Shown here: positions 42,908 through 52,708 of the stretch, in pieces
Position numbering within the stretch: the first letter of the stretch is position 1
How the letters are laid out: each line of letters starts with the position of its first letter
Assembly (NCBI RefSeq): GCF_037688875.1
Contig: NZ_JAWDIE010000002.1
Location: 166,292-230,291, forward strand
Direction of reading: 5' to 3'
Source of the DNA: Amphibiibacter pelophylacis
GTDB lineage: Bacteria; Pseudomonadota; Gammaproteobacteria; Burkholderiales; Burkholderiaceae_C
DNA: 64,000 bases
Position numbers and translations under genes: made by a program
The notes under the pieces: model-generated
What the model saw: only the letters and a program-made list of their open reading frames with translations
The model's database searches: none
What the model was told of the DNA's origin: nothing

Positions 42908-43204
42908 GATCGCAGATCGGGGGGCCGTGAGGGCCGTGGGGGGTCATGAATGACCGACAAGGGGCAGACAGAAGTCGACCGCGTGGGTCGGGACTTGAAT
43001 CAGGAGAGCCAAGGGGCTGGGTGCGGGGCTGCAGGGGGACCGGTCGGGTCAGGCTTGGGGCCGCCACAGATGATGCGGGAATATTCCGCCGCAGTCACCT
43101 CAATGAGGCGCGATTCTAGCCCGGAACGGCCGCTTTGTGCGCCGATGCTGCATTTTCTGCCGGTTTTTGTGCAGTCGGGCGCTGTCGGCCGCTGCCGGGC
43201 GATC
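42908..43204. other. Intergenic region between recR and scpB
   Basis: About 300 bp without a supported gene. It holds the leader and a possible promoter of scpB (TAGAAT at 43113-43118). No stable terminator hairpin, RNA gene or repeat is evident by eye. G-rich runs occupy the half nearest scpB. Confidence 0.6.
43113..43118 (-). promoter_or_regulatory. Possible -10 box upstream of scpB
   Basis: TAGAAT on the minus strand, about 205 bp before the scpB start, with no recognisable -35 hexamer. It is the best -10 match in this gap but weak evidence on its own. Confidence 0.3.
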
Positions 43205-43819
43205 TCAGGCCAGCGGGCGGCGGTCGCCCAGCGCGTGCGCCAGGGTGGACAGATCGACGTACTCCAGCTCGCTGCCGACTGGCACGCCGCGCGCCAGGCG
43301 CGTCACGCCGATGCCGCGCGCCTGCAGCACCTGACCCAGCACCTGCGCGGTGGCCTCGCCTTCGGCAGTGAAGCTGGTCGCCAGGATGACCTCGCGAACC
43401 GCGCCGTCGGCGCAGCGCGCCAGCAAGGGATCAAGCGCAATGCCCTCCACGCCCAGGCCGTCCAGCGGGCTGAGCCGCCCCTGCAGCACGAAATAGTGGC
43501 CCTGAAAACCGCCGGTGCGCTCCATCACGGACAGGTCAGCAGGCGATTCGACCACGCACAGCAGCGCCGGATTGCGGCTGTCGTCGCGGCACAGCGCGCA
43601 CAGCGTGTGGCGGGTGAAGGTGTTGCAGCGCTGGCAGTGGTGCACGCTGTCCAGCGCGTCGGACAGCGCCTGCGCCAGCCGCAGCGCGGCGGCGCGGTCG
43701 CGCTGCAGCAGGTGCCAGGCCATGCGCTGTGCGCTGCGGGCGCCCACGCCGGGCAGTGCGCGCAGTGCCTCGATCAGCGCACCCGGGCCGTCGTCATCCG
43801 CAGAAGCCGCAGCGGCCAT
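43205..43819 (-). CDS. recR: Recombination protein RecR
   Basis: RecR acts with RecO (and RecF) to load RecA on gapped DNA. The 204-residue protein has the helix-hairpin-helix ALPGVGARSAQRMAWHLL, a four-cysteine zinc finger CQRC...CALC, and a Toprim domain with CVVESPADLSVMERT and LATSFTAEGEATA. GVPVGSELEYVD follows. It is the third gene of the conserved dnaX-ybaB-recR operon, 18 bp after ybaB. A nine-residue Ala/Asp N-terminal extension precedes the family start and may not be translated. Confidence 0.96.
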   Translation of the reverse strand: MAAAASADDDGPGALIEALRALPGVGARSAQRMAWHLLQRDRAAALRLAQALSDALDSVHHCQRCNTFTRHTLCALCRDDSRNPALLCVVESPADLSVMERTGGFQGHYFVLQGRLSPLDGLGVEGIALDPLLARCADGAVREVILATSFTAEGEATAQVLGQVLQARGIGVTRLARGVPVGSELEYVDLSTLAHALGDRRPLA

Positions 43820-43837
43820 GTCAGCGTCGCAGCCCGG

Positions 43838-44164
43838 TCAGAAGGGGAACTTCATGCCCGCAGGCAGCGGCATCCCGGCGGTGAGCTTGCCCATTTTCTC
43901 CTGCGACGTGGCCTCGACGCGGCGCACGGCGTCGTTGAAGGCGGCGGCGACCAGGTCTTCCAGCATGTCCTTGTCGTCGGCCAGCAGGCTGGGGTCTATG
44001 GTGACGCGGCGCACGTCGTGCTTGCAGGTCATCACTACCTGGACGAGGCCCGCGCCGGATTCACCGGTCACCTCGATGGTGGCGAGTTCGTCCTGGGCCT
44101 TTTTCAGGTTGTCCTGCATGGCCTGGGCCTGTTTCATCAGACCGGCCAGTTGACCTTTCATCAT
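43838..44164 (-). CDS. ybaB: Nucleoid-associated protein YbaB/EbfC
   Basis: A 108-residue YbaB/EbfC protein, a small dimeric DNA-binding factor. It starts MMKGQLAGLMKQAQAMQDNLKKAQ, a helix typical of the family. A central sheet with VEVTGESGAGLVQVVMTCKHDVRRVTIDPSLL-like content in order (here split by family variation) and MLEDLVAAAFNDAVRRVE follow. Its place between dnaX and recR is the same in most proteobacteria. Confidence 0.95.
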   Translation of the reverse strand: MMKGQLAGLMKQAQAMQDNLKKAQDELATIEVTGESGAGLVQVVMTCKHDVRRVTIDPSLLADDKDMLEDLVAAAFNDAVRRVEATSQEKMGKLTAGMPLPAGMKFPF

Positions 44165-44223
44165 GGGGGATGTCTTTCTGTGGGTGGGTTAAAGCGAAAA
44201 GCGGGGGCGTGGGCCGGGACGGC

Positions 44224-46095
44224 TCAGGACGCACTCAGCCGCTGGATGGATCCGGGCAGCCAGCGCGCACCGGGAAAAGCCCCGGCCAGCGCCTGGGCCA
44301 CGGGGTGCGATTGTAGGTCGTGTTCGGCGGCGGCCTGGGCCTGCGCGCGCAGGGCGGCCAGGCGGCGCGCGGGCGTGTCTCCGGTGGCGGCGCCGCTGTG
44401 GCCCTCCAGCGCCACGTCAAAGCCATTCTGGCGCAGGGCCTGCTCCAGCTTGGCGACGTTCTCGGGCTTGACCAGGTAAGCGCCCTCGCAGTGCAGGGTC
44501 CAGCGCGGCGGCTGCTGGCTGTCGTCGACGTGCGTGAGCTCGCTTTGCAGCGCCAGCTCGCGCACCAGCGCCGTGATCGCCTGCGCCTGCGTCAAAGCCT
44601 GCACGCAGGCCAGCCAGCGCTCGCCCAGCGGCGTGGGCGTCCAGTTCTGGGGCACCGGCACCGGCGCTGCGGGCTTCGCTACAGCCCCAGGAGCTGGCGC
44701 AGGAAGCGGCAGCGGGGCCACCGCAGCGGGGGGCGGATCGGCCACCGCGTCATCGGCGTCCAGCCAGGGCGGGATGTCGTCTGGCGGTGCGGGCTCGGCC
44801 ACGACTGCGGGAGCGGGCTCAGCAGGCACTTCGGCGATGGGAGCAGCAACGGGCTCGGGGGCAGGCGCAATGGCAGCAGCAGCCGAAGCAGCCGGGGCCT
44901 TTTCCTGGGGAGATTCGGGCAGCGGCACTGCGTCCGGCAGCGCGTCGGGTGGCAGCGGCGGCAGGAAGGCCAGCACGCGCAGCAGCAGCATCAGCAGGCC
45001 GCTGGTGTCGTCGGGGGTGTAGATGAGTTCGCCGCGCCCCTGCGCCAGCAGGCTGTAGGCCAGGTGCAGCGCCTGCGGCGGCAGACCGGCCTGGAGCACC
45101 GGCAGCAGCGCCGCCGATTCGGGCGATGACGACATCAGCGCCTGTGCGTCGCCCGGCCCTCCAGCCTGCGGCGCCAGCGCGCTGACGGCGGCGTCCTGCA
45201 GCAGCGTCATCAGATCTTCGATCAGCGCGGCGGGCGCGGCGCCCTGCTCGCGCACCTGCGCCATCACGGCCAGCAGGGCCGGGCCATCGCGGCGGGCCAG
45301 CGCCTGCGCCAGGTAGGCGCCGTAGGCCGACTGCGTCAGGCCCAGCATGTCGCGCACGGCGGCAGCCGTCAGGCGGGTCTGGCCGCTGTCCACGGCGCAG
45401 CAGGCGATGGCCTGATCGGTCAGCGAGAGCGCATCGCGCATCGAGCCGCGCGCGGCCGTACCCAGAAGGCGCAACGCTTCATCGTCCGATTCGATCCCCT
45501 CCTGCGCCAGCACATGCGCCAGGTGGCCGCGCACCAGTTCAGGCGTCATCGCGCGCAGATTGAACTGCAGGCAGCGCGACAGCACCGTCGGCAGCATTTT
45601 CTCGGGGTCGGTCGTGGCCAGCACGAACTTCAAGTAGGGCGGCGGCTCTTCCAGCGTCTTGAGCAGCGCGTTGAAGGCGTCGCGGGTGAGCTGGTGCGCC
45701 TCGTCGATCATAAAGACTTTGAAGCGGCCGTGCGCGGGCTGGTAGCTGGCGCGCTCGAGCAGGTCACGGATCTCGTCGATGCCCCGGTTGCTGGCGGCGT
45801 CCAGCTCGATGTAGTCCAGGAAGCGGTCGGCATCAATATCCCGGCAGACCGGGCAGACGCCGCAGGGCTGATCGGTGATGCCGCCCTGCCCGTCCGGGCC
45901 GACGCAGTTCAGGCTTTTGGCCAGGATGCGCGAGACTGTGGTCTTGCCCACGCCGCGCGTGCCGGTGAACAGCCAGGCGTGGTGCAGGCGGTTCTGGCGC
46001 AGCGCGTTGCCCAGGGCCTGGACCACATGCGGCTGGCCGACCATGTCCGCGAAACGGCGCGGGCGGTATTTGCGGGCAAGGACGACATAGCTCAT
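44224..46095 (-). CDS. dnaX: DNA polymerase III subunits gamma/tau
   Basis: DnaX is the clamp-loader ATPase and, as tau, links polymerase cores to DnaB. The 623-residue protein has Walker A GTRGVGKT at 45-52, zinc cysteines at 64, 78, 81 and 84, the DEAH-type IDEAHQLT near residue 129, and sensor-1 LATTDPEK. An Ala/Pro-rich linker (about 390-490) and a tau C-terminal domain follow. I see no A-AAA-AAG-like slippery run near the domain III end, so a programmed gamma product as in E. coli is not supported here. It is divergent from the GGDEF gene across 129 bp. Confidence 0.96.
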   Translation of the reverse strand: MSYVVLARKYRPRRFADMVGQPHVVQALGNALRQNRLHHAWLFTGTRGVGKTTVSRILAKSLNCVGPDGQGGITDQPCGVCPVCRDIDADRFLDYIELDAASNRGIDEIRDLLERASYQPAHGRFKVFMIDEAHQLTRDAFNALLKTLEEPPPYLKFVLATTDPEKMLPTVLSRCLQFNLRAMTPELVRGHLAHVLAQEGIESDDEALRLLGTAARGSMRDALSLTDQAIACCAVDSGQTRLTAAAVRDMLGLTQSAYGAYLAQALARRDGPALLAVMAQVREQGAAPAALIEDLMTLLQDAAVSALAPQAGGPGDAQALMSSSPESAALLPVLQAGLPPQALHLAYSLLAQGRGELIYTPDDTSGLLMLLLRVLAFLPPLPPDALPDAVPLPESPQEKAPAASAAAAIAPAPEPVAAPIAEVPAEPAPAVVAEPAPPDDIPPWLDADDAVADPPPAAVAPLPLPAPAPGAVAKPAAPVPVPQNWTPTPLGERWLACVQALTQAQAITALVRELALQSELTHVDDSQQPPRWTLHCEGAYLVKPENVAKLEQALRQNGFDVALEGHSGAATGDTPARRLAALRAQAQAAAEHDLQSHPVAQALAGAFPGARWLPGSIQRLSAS

Positions 46096-46224
46096 GCGTG
46101 CATTCTAGCGGCTGGCCCCCGCCCGGCGCGGCGGGGAGCTCCGTGCACCAGGGCACAATAATCCCGTCAGTCGGCCGATATCCGGACAGAGCCCTTCACT
46201 TTCTGCCGCGCACCGCAGCCGCCC

Positions 46225-47406
46225 ATGCCCATTTCCCGCCTCCTCCCGCCCTCACCCGTCCACGCCTGGACCCGGATGCTGCGGCGCGTGGTCTGGCTGG
46301 GCGCGGCCGGGATGAAGGATGTCTCGGCGCAGCGCAAGATCCTGCAGACCAATGTCGGCGCCCTGCTGGGCGTGGCTTTTGTGCTGATTTTCATGATGGC
46401 CTACCTGGCCAGCGGCCGCCCCGGTGTGCAGCAGGCGGCCTGGATGATTGCACCGGGCCTGGGACTGTTTCCGCTGACGCTGTGGCTCAACCACCGCAGG
46501 CGCCACCGGCTGGCACGCCATGCACTGCTGACCGTGGCGACAGCGCTGATGCTCGGGCTCCTGTTCGTGCAAGGCACGCTGATCAGCAGCCATCATTACT
46601 TTCTGATTTTCGTGCTGCTGGGTCCGCTGATTTTCGAGTATCGCCACTGGCGCTGCATGCTGGCCTGGACGGTGCTGGAACTGGCGCTGTACGCGGCTGC
46701 CAGCTACGGCTTTTTCATGCCCCAGCCCGACTTCGCCGCCGACCTGACGCCCGAGCTGCGCCACCGCCTGACCGCGCTGGTCGATGCCAGCATGATCAGC
46801 GGCCTGTTCTGCGTGATGGTGGCCTCCGAGGCCGCGTCGGCGCGCAACGAGACCACCCAGCAGCGCCTGGCCGAAACCGACACGCTGACCGGCGCGCCCA
46901 ACCGCCGCGCCTTCGAGGCTGCGCTGGACGACCGTCTGGCACTGCTGCGTCAGCCCGATCCGGCCGGACGCCTGCACGGCATGGCGCTGATGCTGCTGGA
47001 CATCGACCACTTCAAGCGCATCAACGACGAGCTGGGTCACGACCAGGGCGATGTCATCCTGCGCGATGTCGTCCAGGTGCTGCAGCAGCAGGTGCGCCGG
47101 GGCGACACGCTGGCGCGCATCGGCGGCGAGGAGTTCGCGCTGCTGCTGGGCCACGTCAGCGCCCGCGAGGCGCTGGCTTCGGCGCAGCGCCTGTGCGATT
47201 CGGTGCGCGGCCACCCGTTTCGCACCCGCTCGGGGCTGCGTCCGGTCACGATCAGCATTGGCCTCGTGTACTTCGAGGCGCCGCTGGCGCCGCAGGATCT
47301 GTACAGCCTGGCCGACCAGGCGCTGTACGAAGCCAAACACAGCGGGCGTGACCGCGTGGCCTGCGCCCGGGCGCCTCTGGGCGAGGCCGATTCGCTGGTG
47401 ATCTGA
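46225..47406 (+). CDS. Membrane-bound diguanylate cyclase (GGDEF)
   Basis: The 393-residue protein has about six hydrophobic segments between residues 45 and 215 forming an uncharacterised membrane sensor, then a GGDEF domain. It begins at ETDTLTGAPNRRAFE and has DIDHFKRINDELGHDQGD and the active-site loop GGEEF at residues 300-304. RRGD at 291-294 is a product-binding inhibitory I-site (RxxD) at the correct distance. GGEEF is an active variant of the motif, so c-di-GMP synthesis with feedback inhibition is expected. A CACAATAAT string about 70 bp upstream may be its -10 box. The signal sensed is unknown. It converges with thrC, 9 bp apart. Confidence 0.93.
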   Translation: MPISRLLPPSPVHAWTRMLRRVVWLGAAGMKDVSAQRKILQTNVGALLGVAFVLIFMMAYLASGRPGVQQAAWMIAPGLGLFPLTLWLNHRRRHRLARHALLTVATALMLGLLFVQGTLISSHHYFLIFVLLGPLIFEYRHWRCMLAWTVLELALYAAASYGFFMPQPDFAADLTPELRHRLTALVDASMISGLFCVMVASEAASARNETTQQRLAETDTLTGAPNRRAFEAALDDRLALLRQPDPAGRLHGMALMLLDIDHFKRINDELGHDQGDVILRDVVQVLQQQVRRGDTLARIGGEEFALLLGHVSAREALASAQRLCDSVRGHPFRTRSGLRPVTISIGLVYFEAPLAPQDLYSLADQALYEAKHSGRDRVACARAPLGEADSLVI

Positions 47407-47415
47407 CCGGGCCGC

Positions 47416-48897
47416 TCAGCCGCCGCAGGCCGCGGCAACCGCCGCCTTGAGCGCCGCCACGTCGGTGCCCATGACGGTGCAGCGGCGCGGCAGGGCCTCG
47501 ATGCCGTCCAGCGCTTGCGGGCGACCGGGCTCGCGGCCCAGCGCTTCGACAATGGTGGCCGCAAATTTGGCGGGCAGCGCGGTTTCCAGCACCAGCATGG
47601 GCGTGCCGTCCTGGTGGTGCTCGCGGGCCACTTTCAGGCCGTCGGCGGTGTGCGTGTCGATGACCACGCCGTGGCGCGCATCGGCGTCGCGTATCGTGGC
47701 CAGGCGGTCGACGTGGGTGGATTTGCCCGAGACAAACCCGGCCTCGCGCACCCGCGCCATCTGCGCGTCGCTCAGGCGGAATTCGCCCGATGCGGCCAGT
47801 GCCTGGCCAAACAGCGCCGCCGTGGCCACGCCGTCGCGGCCCAGAACGTCGGCGATAAAGCGCTCGAAATTGCTGGCCTTGGAGATGTCCATCGAGGGGC
47901 TGGACGTTTCCCAGGTGTCGGCGCTGCCGCGCACGCGGTAAACGCCGGTGCGGAAGAATTCGTCCAGCACGTCGTTCTCGTTGGTGGCGACCACCAGCTG
48001 CGCGATGGGCAGACCCATGCTGCGCGCCACGTGCCCGGCGCAGACGTTGCCGAAGTTGCCCGAGGGCACGGTGAAGCTCACCCGGGGCCACCCGGACAGC
48101 GGCGTGCCCGACAGGTCGGCCGGAGCGCCCGTGTGCGCCAGCGTCTGCAAATAGCCCGAGACGTAGTAAACGACCTGGGCCAGCAGGCGCGCCCAGTTGA
48201 TCGAATTGACGGTACCGATGGCGTAGCGGCGCTTGAAATCCAGATCGTTGGACACCGCCTTGACCATGTCCTGACAATCATCGAACACGCCAGTGACGGC
48301 GATGTTGTGGATGTTGTCGTCCATCAGGCTGAACATCTGCGCCTGCTGGAAGGGGCTCATGCGGCCTTCGGGGCTGAGCATGAACACGCGCACGCCCTGC
48401 TTGCCACGCATGGCGTACTCGGCCGCGCTGCCGGTGTCGCCGCTGGTCGCGCCCAGGATGTTGAGCTGCTGCCCGCGCCGCGCCAGTTCGTACTCGAACA
48501 GGTGGCCCAGCAGCTGCATGGCCATGTCCTTGAAAGCCAGCGTCGGGCCGTTGGACAGGCCCTGCAGGAACAGGCCGGTGTCTTTCCCCGCCTCGCGCAG
48601 CGGCGTCACCGGCGCGATGGCCGGGTTGCCGCCAAACACCTCGGCGCGATAGGTCTGGCGGACCAGGCGGCGCAGATCGTCCGGCGGAATGTCGTCGATG
48701 TAAAGCGACAGCACCTCGAAGGCCAGGTCAGCGTAGGCCAGACCCCGCCAGCGCTGCAGCATGGCCGCGTCCAGCTGCGGGTAGTGCTGGGGCAGATAAA
48801 GACCCCCATCGGGCGCCAGACCCTCAAGCAGGATGTCGCAGAAGTGGCGCGGCGCCTCGGTGGCGCCACTGCCCTGTCGGGTGCTGGAGTAAAGCAT
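47416..48897 (-). CDS. thrC: Threonine synthase
   Basis: ThrC converts O-phosphohomoserine to threonine with pyridoxal phosphate. The 493-residue protein is of the longer, E. coli/yeast-type class, starting MLYSSTRQ...GLAPDGGLYLP. It has the PLP lysine in PTLAFKDMAMQ, GATSGDTGSAAEYA as phosphate-binding loop, and SINWARLLAQVVYY and SGNFGNVCAGHVA. The ATG lies 2 bp after the hom stop, so hom-thrC form one operon. Confidence 0.97.
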   Translation of the reverse strand: MLYSSTRQGSGATEAPRHFCDILLEGLAPDGGLYLPQHYPQLDAAMLQRWRGLAYADLAFEVLSLYIDDIPPDDLRRLVRQTYRAEVFGGNPAIAPVTPLREAGKDTGLFLQGLSNGPTLAFKDMAMQLLGHLFEYELARRGQQLNILGATSGDTGSAAEYAMRGKQGVRVFMLSPEGRMSPFQQAQMFSLMDDNIHNIAVTGVFDDCQDMVKAVSNDLDFKRRYAIGTVNSINWARLLAQVVYYVSGYLQTLAHTGAPADLSGTPLSGWPRVSFTVPSGNFGNVCAGHVARSMGLPIAQLVVATNENDVLDEFFRTGVYRVRGSADTWETSSPSMDISKASNFERFIADVLGRDGVATAALFGQALAASGEFRLSDAQMARVREAGFVSGKSTHVDRLATIRDADARHGVVIDTHTADGLKVAREHHQDGTPMLVLETALPAKFAATIVEALGREPGRPQALDGIEALPRRCTVMGTDVAALKAAVAAACGG

Positions 48898-48899
48898 GG

Positions 48900-50216
<1,317 letters not shown>

Positions 50217-50252
50217 TTCCGTATTCCGTCAGGGTTTTCCAGCAAGCCGGAG

Positions 50253-50258
50253 ATTGTA
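50253..50258 (-). promoter_or_regulatory. -10 box of the hom-thrC promoter
   Basis: GCGTTTACAAT on the minus strand, with TACAAT as -10, in the 88-bp gap after alaA. The identical 11-base string stands before ndk. It suggests hom-thrC has its own promoter in addition to any read-through from alaA. Confidence 0.55.
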
Positions 50259-50304
50259 AACGCGCTGTCCGGCGCAGCAGAGACCAAGCCTGATCCCGGC
50301 CGTG

Positions 50305-51549
50305 TCAGGTGGCGTGACGCTTGCGGTAGCCGAACAGGAAGCGCTCCAGGCGCTGCAGCGCTTCGGCCAGGTCGTCGCTGCCGGGCAGGAAAACCATGCG
50401 GAAGTGATCCGGATCCTTCCAGTTAAAGCCCGTTCCCTGCACGATGAGGACTTTTTCCTGGCTGAGCAGCTCGAAAGCCAGCTCCTGGTCGTTGCTGACC
50501 GGGTAAATCTTCGGGTCCAGCCTCGGGAACATATAAAGGGCGCCCTTGGGCTTGACCACCGACACGCCAGGAATCTGCGTGAGCATGTCGTAGGCCAGGT
50601 TGCGCTGGCGCGTCAGGCGGCCAAAGGGCGCGACCAGGTCCTTGATGCTCTGGTAACCGCCCAACGCCGTCTGGATCGCCAGCTGTCCGGGGGTGTTGGC
50701 GCACAGCCGCATCGAGCACAGCATGTTCAGGCCCTCGATGTAATCGCGGGCGTGCGCCTTCTGGCCCGACACCACCATCCAGCCCGAACGGTAGCCGCAG
50801 GCGCGGTAGTTTTTGGACAGGCCGTTGAAGGTCAAAAAGAGCACGTCATCGGCCAGCGAAGCCATGGGCACGTGCACGGCGTCGTCGTAGAGCACCTTGT
50901 CGTAGATTTCGTCGACCATGACAACCAGCTGGTGCTGGCGCGCGATCTCGATCAGCTCGAGCAGCATGGCCTTGCTGTAGACCGCGCCGGTGGGGTTGTT
51001 GGGGTTGATGACCACCATGGCCTTGGTGCGCGGCGTGATCTTGCTGCGCAGGTCGTCCAGCGCGGGCATCCAGTCGGCGCCCTCGTCGCACAGATAGTGC
51101 ACGGGCGTGCCGCCCGACAGCCCCACCGCCGCCGTGTAGAGCGGGTAATCGGGCATGGGAATCAGCACCTCGTCGCCCGGCTCCAGCAGCGCGTTCAGCG
51201 CAAAAACGATGAGCTCGGAGACCCCGTTGCCCAGGTAGACATCGTCCACCGTGACCCCGGCAATGCCCTGCTGCTGCGTGTAATGCACCACGGCGCGGCG
51301 CGGCGCAAACAGGCCCTTGCTGTCGGTGTAACCGGCCGTGACCAGATCGGGCATGTTGCGGATCATGTCCTGCACGATCTCGTCGGGCGGGTGAAAGCCG
51401 AAGGCCGCCACGTTGCCGATATTCAGCTTGATGATGTGCTGGCCCTCGTCTTCCATCTGGCGGGCTTTCTGCAGCACCGGACCCCGGATGTCGTAGCAGA
51501 CGTTGGCCAATTTGCTGGATTTGTGCAGGGGCTTGGGCAATGCGGTCAT
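50305..51549 (-). CDS. alaA: Alanine-synthesising PLP aminotransferase, AlaA type
   Basis: The 414-residue fold-type I aminotransferase is close to E. coli AlaA (YfbQ), which makes alanine from pyruvate and glutamate. It starts KSSKLANVCYDIRGPVL and has LNIGNVAAFGF, YTDSKGLFAPRRA, INPNNPTGAVYSK, DEIYDKVLYDDA, and the PLP lysine in FNGLSKNYRACGYRSGW. Its place just upstream of hom-thrC is typical of Burkholderiales. It is divergent from the Mth938-like gene across 71 bp. No clear Shine-Dalgarno precedes the ATG. Confidence 0.93.
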   Translation of the reverse strand: MTALPKPLHKSSKLANVCYDIRGPVLQKARQMEDEGQHIIKLNIGNVAAFGFHPPDEIVQDMIRNMPDLVTAGYTDSKGLFAPRRAVVHYTQQQGIAGVTVDDVYLGNGVSELIVFALNALLEPGDEVLIPMPDYPLYTAAVGLSGGTPVHYLCDEGADWMPALDDLRSKITPRTKAMVVINPNNPTGAVYSKAMLLELIEIARQHQLVVMVDEIYDKVLYDDAVHVPMASLADDVLFLTFNGLSKNYRACGYRSGWMVVSGQKAHARDYIEGLNMLCSMRLCANTPGQLAIQTALGGYQSIKDLVAPFGRLTRQRNLAYDMLTQIPGVSVVKPKGALYMFPRLDPKIYPVSNDQELAFELLSQEKVLIVQGTGFNWKDPDHFRMVFLPGSDDLAEALQRLERFLFGYRKRHAT

Positions 51550-51620
51550 GATGAGAAGCTGGGAAGCAGAATTCGTTTAACCTGCCATTTAATCACAGCC
51601 GACATGAAATCCCCCAGCGC

Positions 51621-52010
51621 ATGAAGTTCCAGCCCGATACCCCCGCCGCTGACCGCAACGCCATCGTCGCGCACGAAGAAGGCGTCATCCATGTCTTCCA
51701 CGATGGCGCGCTGCACCCGCACACACAGTCGGTCATCGTGCCCTGGCAGGGTCAGGTCCAGTCCTGGGGCGTGGCGCTGCACGCCGATCTGACCGAAAAC
51801 GATTTCACCCGCCTGGCGCAGTGGCAGCCGGAACTGGTGATTTTTGGCAGCGGATCGCGCCTGCGCTTTGCGCCGCCCCCCCTGATCCGGGGGCTGATCC
51901 GCCAGCGGATCGGCCTTGAAACCATGGACACGGCCGCCGCGTGCCGCACCTGCAATGTGCTGGTCGCTGAAGGGCGGCGCGTGGTCGCGGCCCTGCTGCT
52001 GGGCGACTGA
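51621..52010 (+). CDS. Mth938-like (DUF498) domain protein
   Basis: A 129-residue single-domain protein of the Mth938/NDUFAF3 family, with the family core FGSGSRLRFAPPPLIRGL, a GLETMDTAAACRTCNVLVAEGR block and a final VAALLL strand. The mitochondrial relative is a complex I assembly factor; bacterial members have no settled role. It stands alone between alaA and bcp. Confidence 0.85.
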   Translation: MKFQPDTPAADRNAIVAHEEGVIHVFHDGALHPHTQSVIVPWQGQVQSWGVALHADLTENDFTRLAQWQPELVIFGSGSRLRFAPPPLIRGLIRQRIGLETMDTAAACRTCNVLVAEGRRVVAALLLGD

Positions 52011-52085
52011 CAAGTCCTGAACCGATAACCCCGCCCTGGCGCCAGGAAAGACCAGGGCAGACCGCGTTTGGGGGCATTGTGGATT

Positions 52086-52091
52086 TATAAT
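52086..52091 (+). promoter_or_regulatory. -10 box of the bcp promoter
   Basis: A consensus TATAAT 33 bp before the bcp start codon. The -35 region is weak (GTTTGG-like). The position also argues against an in-frame ATG at 52068 as start. Confidence 0.6.
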
Positions 52092-52124
52092 GTCGTTCTG
52101 ACGATCCGCCCAGCACAAACGCCT

Positions 52125-52607
52125 ATGACGCCTACAGTAGACAAAATCCTGCCCGAATTCGAGGCCCTTGCGACTGGCGACGTGAAATTCACGCCGCAGG
52201 GTCATCTGGGCAAGAACGTCGTCCTGTTCTTTTACCCGAAAGACCACACGCCGGGCTGCACGACCGAAGCCATGGGCTTTCGCGACGCTTTCGAGGCCTT
52301 CACGGCCGAGAACACGGTAATTTATGGTGTGTCGCGCGACAATATGACTTCGCACGACAAGTTCAAGGCGAACCTGAGTCTGCCCTACGAGCTGATTGCC
52401 GACACCGAAGAAAAGCTTTGCCACATGTTTGGCGTGGTCAAAAACAAGATCATGTACGGCAAGAAGGTCAAGGGCATCGAGCGCTCCACCTTCCTGATCG
52501 ATGCGCGTGGCGTACTGCGCCACGAGTGGCGCGGCGTGAAAGTTGCGGCCCACGTCGATAATGTGCTGCAGACTGTGCGCGAACTCAACGCCGTCGTTGT
52601 TGACTGA
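52125..52607 (+). CDS. bcp: Bcp/PrxQ-type thiol peroxidase
   Basis: A 160-residue peroxiredoxin reducing hydrogen peroxide and organic peroxides. The peroxidatic Cys45 stands in YPKDHTPGCTTEAMGFRD, followed by GVSRDN and a GIERSTFLIDARGVLRHEWR strand pair. The resolving cysteine found five residues later in E. coli Bcp is Met50 here, so the protein is either a one-Cys type or uses another thiol such as the Cys in EKLCHMFGV. ATG 52125 gives the standard start. A strong terminator follows the gene. Confidence 0.93.
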   Translation: MTPTVDKILPEFEALATGDVKFTPQGHLGKNVVLFFYPKDHTPGCTTEAMGFRDAFEAFTAENTVIYGVSRDNMTSHDKFKANLSLPYELIADTEEKLCHMFGVVKNKIMYGKKVKGIERSTFLIDARGVLRHEWRGVKVAAHVDNVLQTVRELNAVVVD

Positions 52608-52619
52608 CTCCGCCCTCCC

Positions 52620-52640
52620 GGCCCAGCAAGCAGCTGGGCC
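52620..52640 (+). other. Hairpin after bcp
   Basis: GGCCCAGC and GCTGGGCC pair perfectly around a five-base loop, 12 bp after the bcp stop. Only a TTTT some bases later follows, so it is probably mRNA 3'-end structure ahead of the main terminator. Confidence 0.6.
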
Positions 52641-52655
52641 TGTCCATTTTCTTGC

Positions 52656-52691
52656 AACGCCAGCGCGGCCGTGGGCCCTGCTGGCGTTTTT
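52656..52691 (+). terminator. Intrinsic terminator between bcp and phoH
   Basis: AACGCCAGC pairs perfectly with GCTGGCGTT (9 bp, with further GC pairs possible in the loop) and runs into five T residues. It ends 17 bp before the chosen PhoH start, so the PhoH mRNA must either begin within or after it or depend on read-through. Confidence 0.85.
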
Positions 52692-52708
52692 CATTGGGAA
52701 CCGCCGCC

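Noticed and set aside
44900..44960. Programmed frameshift site in dnaX giving a short gamma subunit
   Set aside because: The only A-run near the linker is four A residues; there is no heptameric slippery sequence or following stem that I can see.
46096..46224. 4.5S (SRP) RNA gene next to dnaX, a place where it occurs in some bacteria
   Set aside because: The 129-bp gap lacks the conserved GGAA tetraloop and internal-loop sequence and is too short to hold it alongside the promoter regions.
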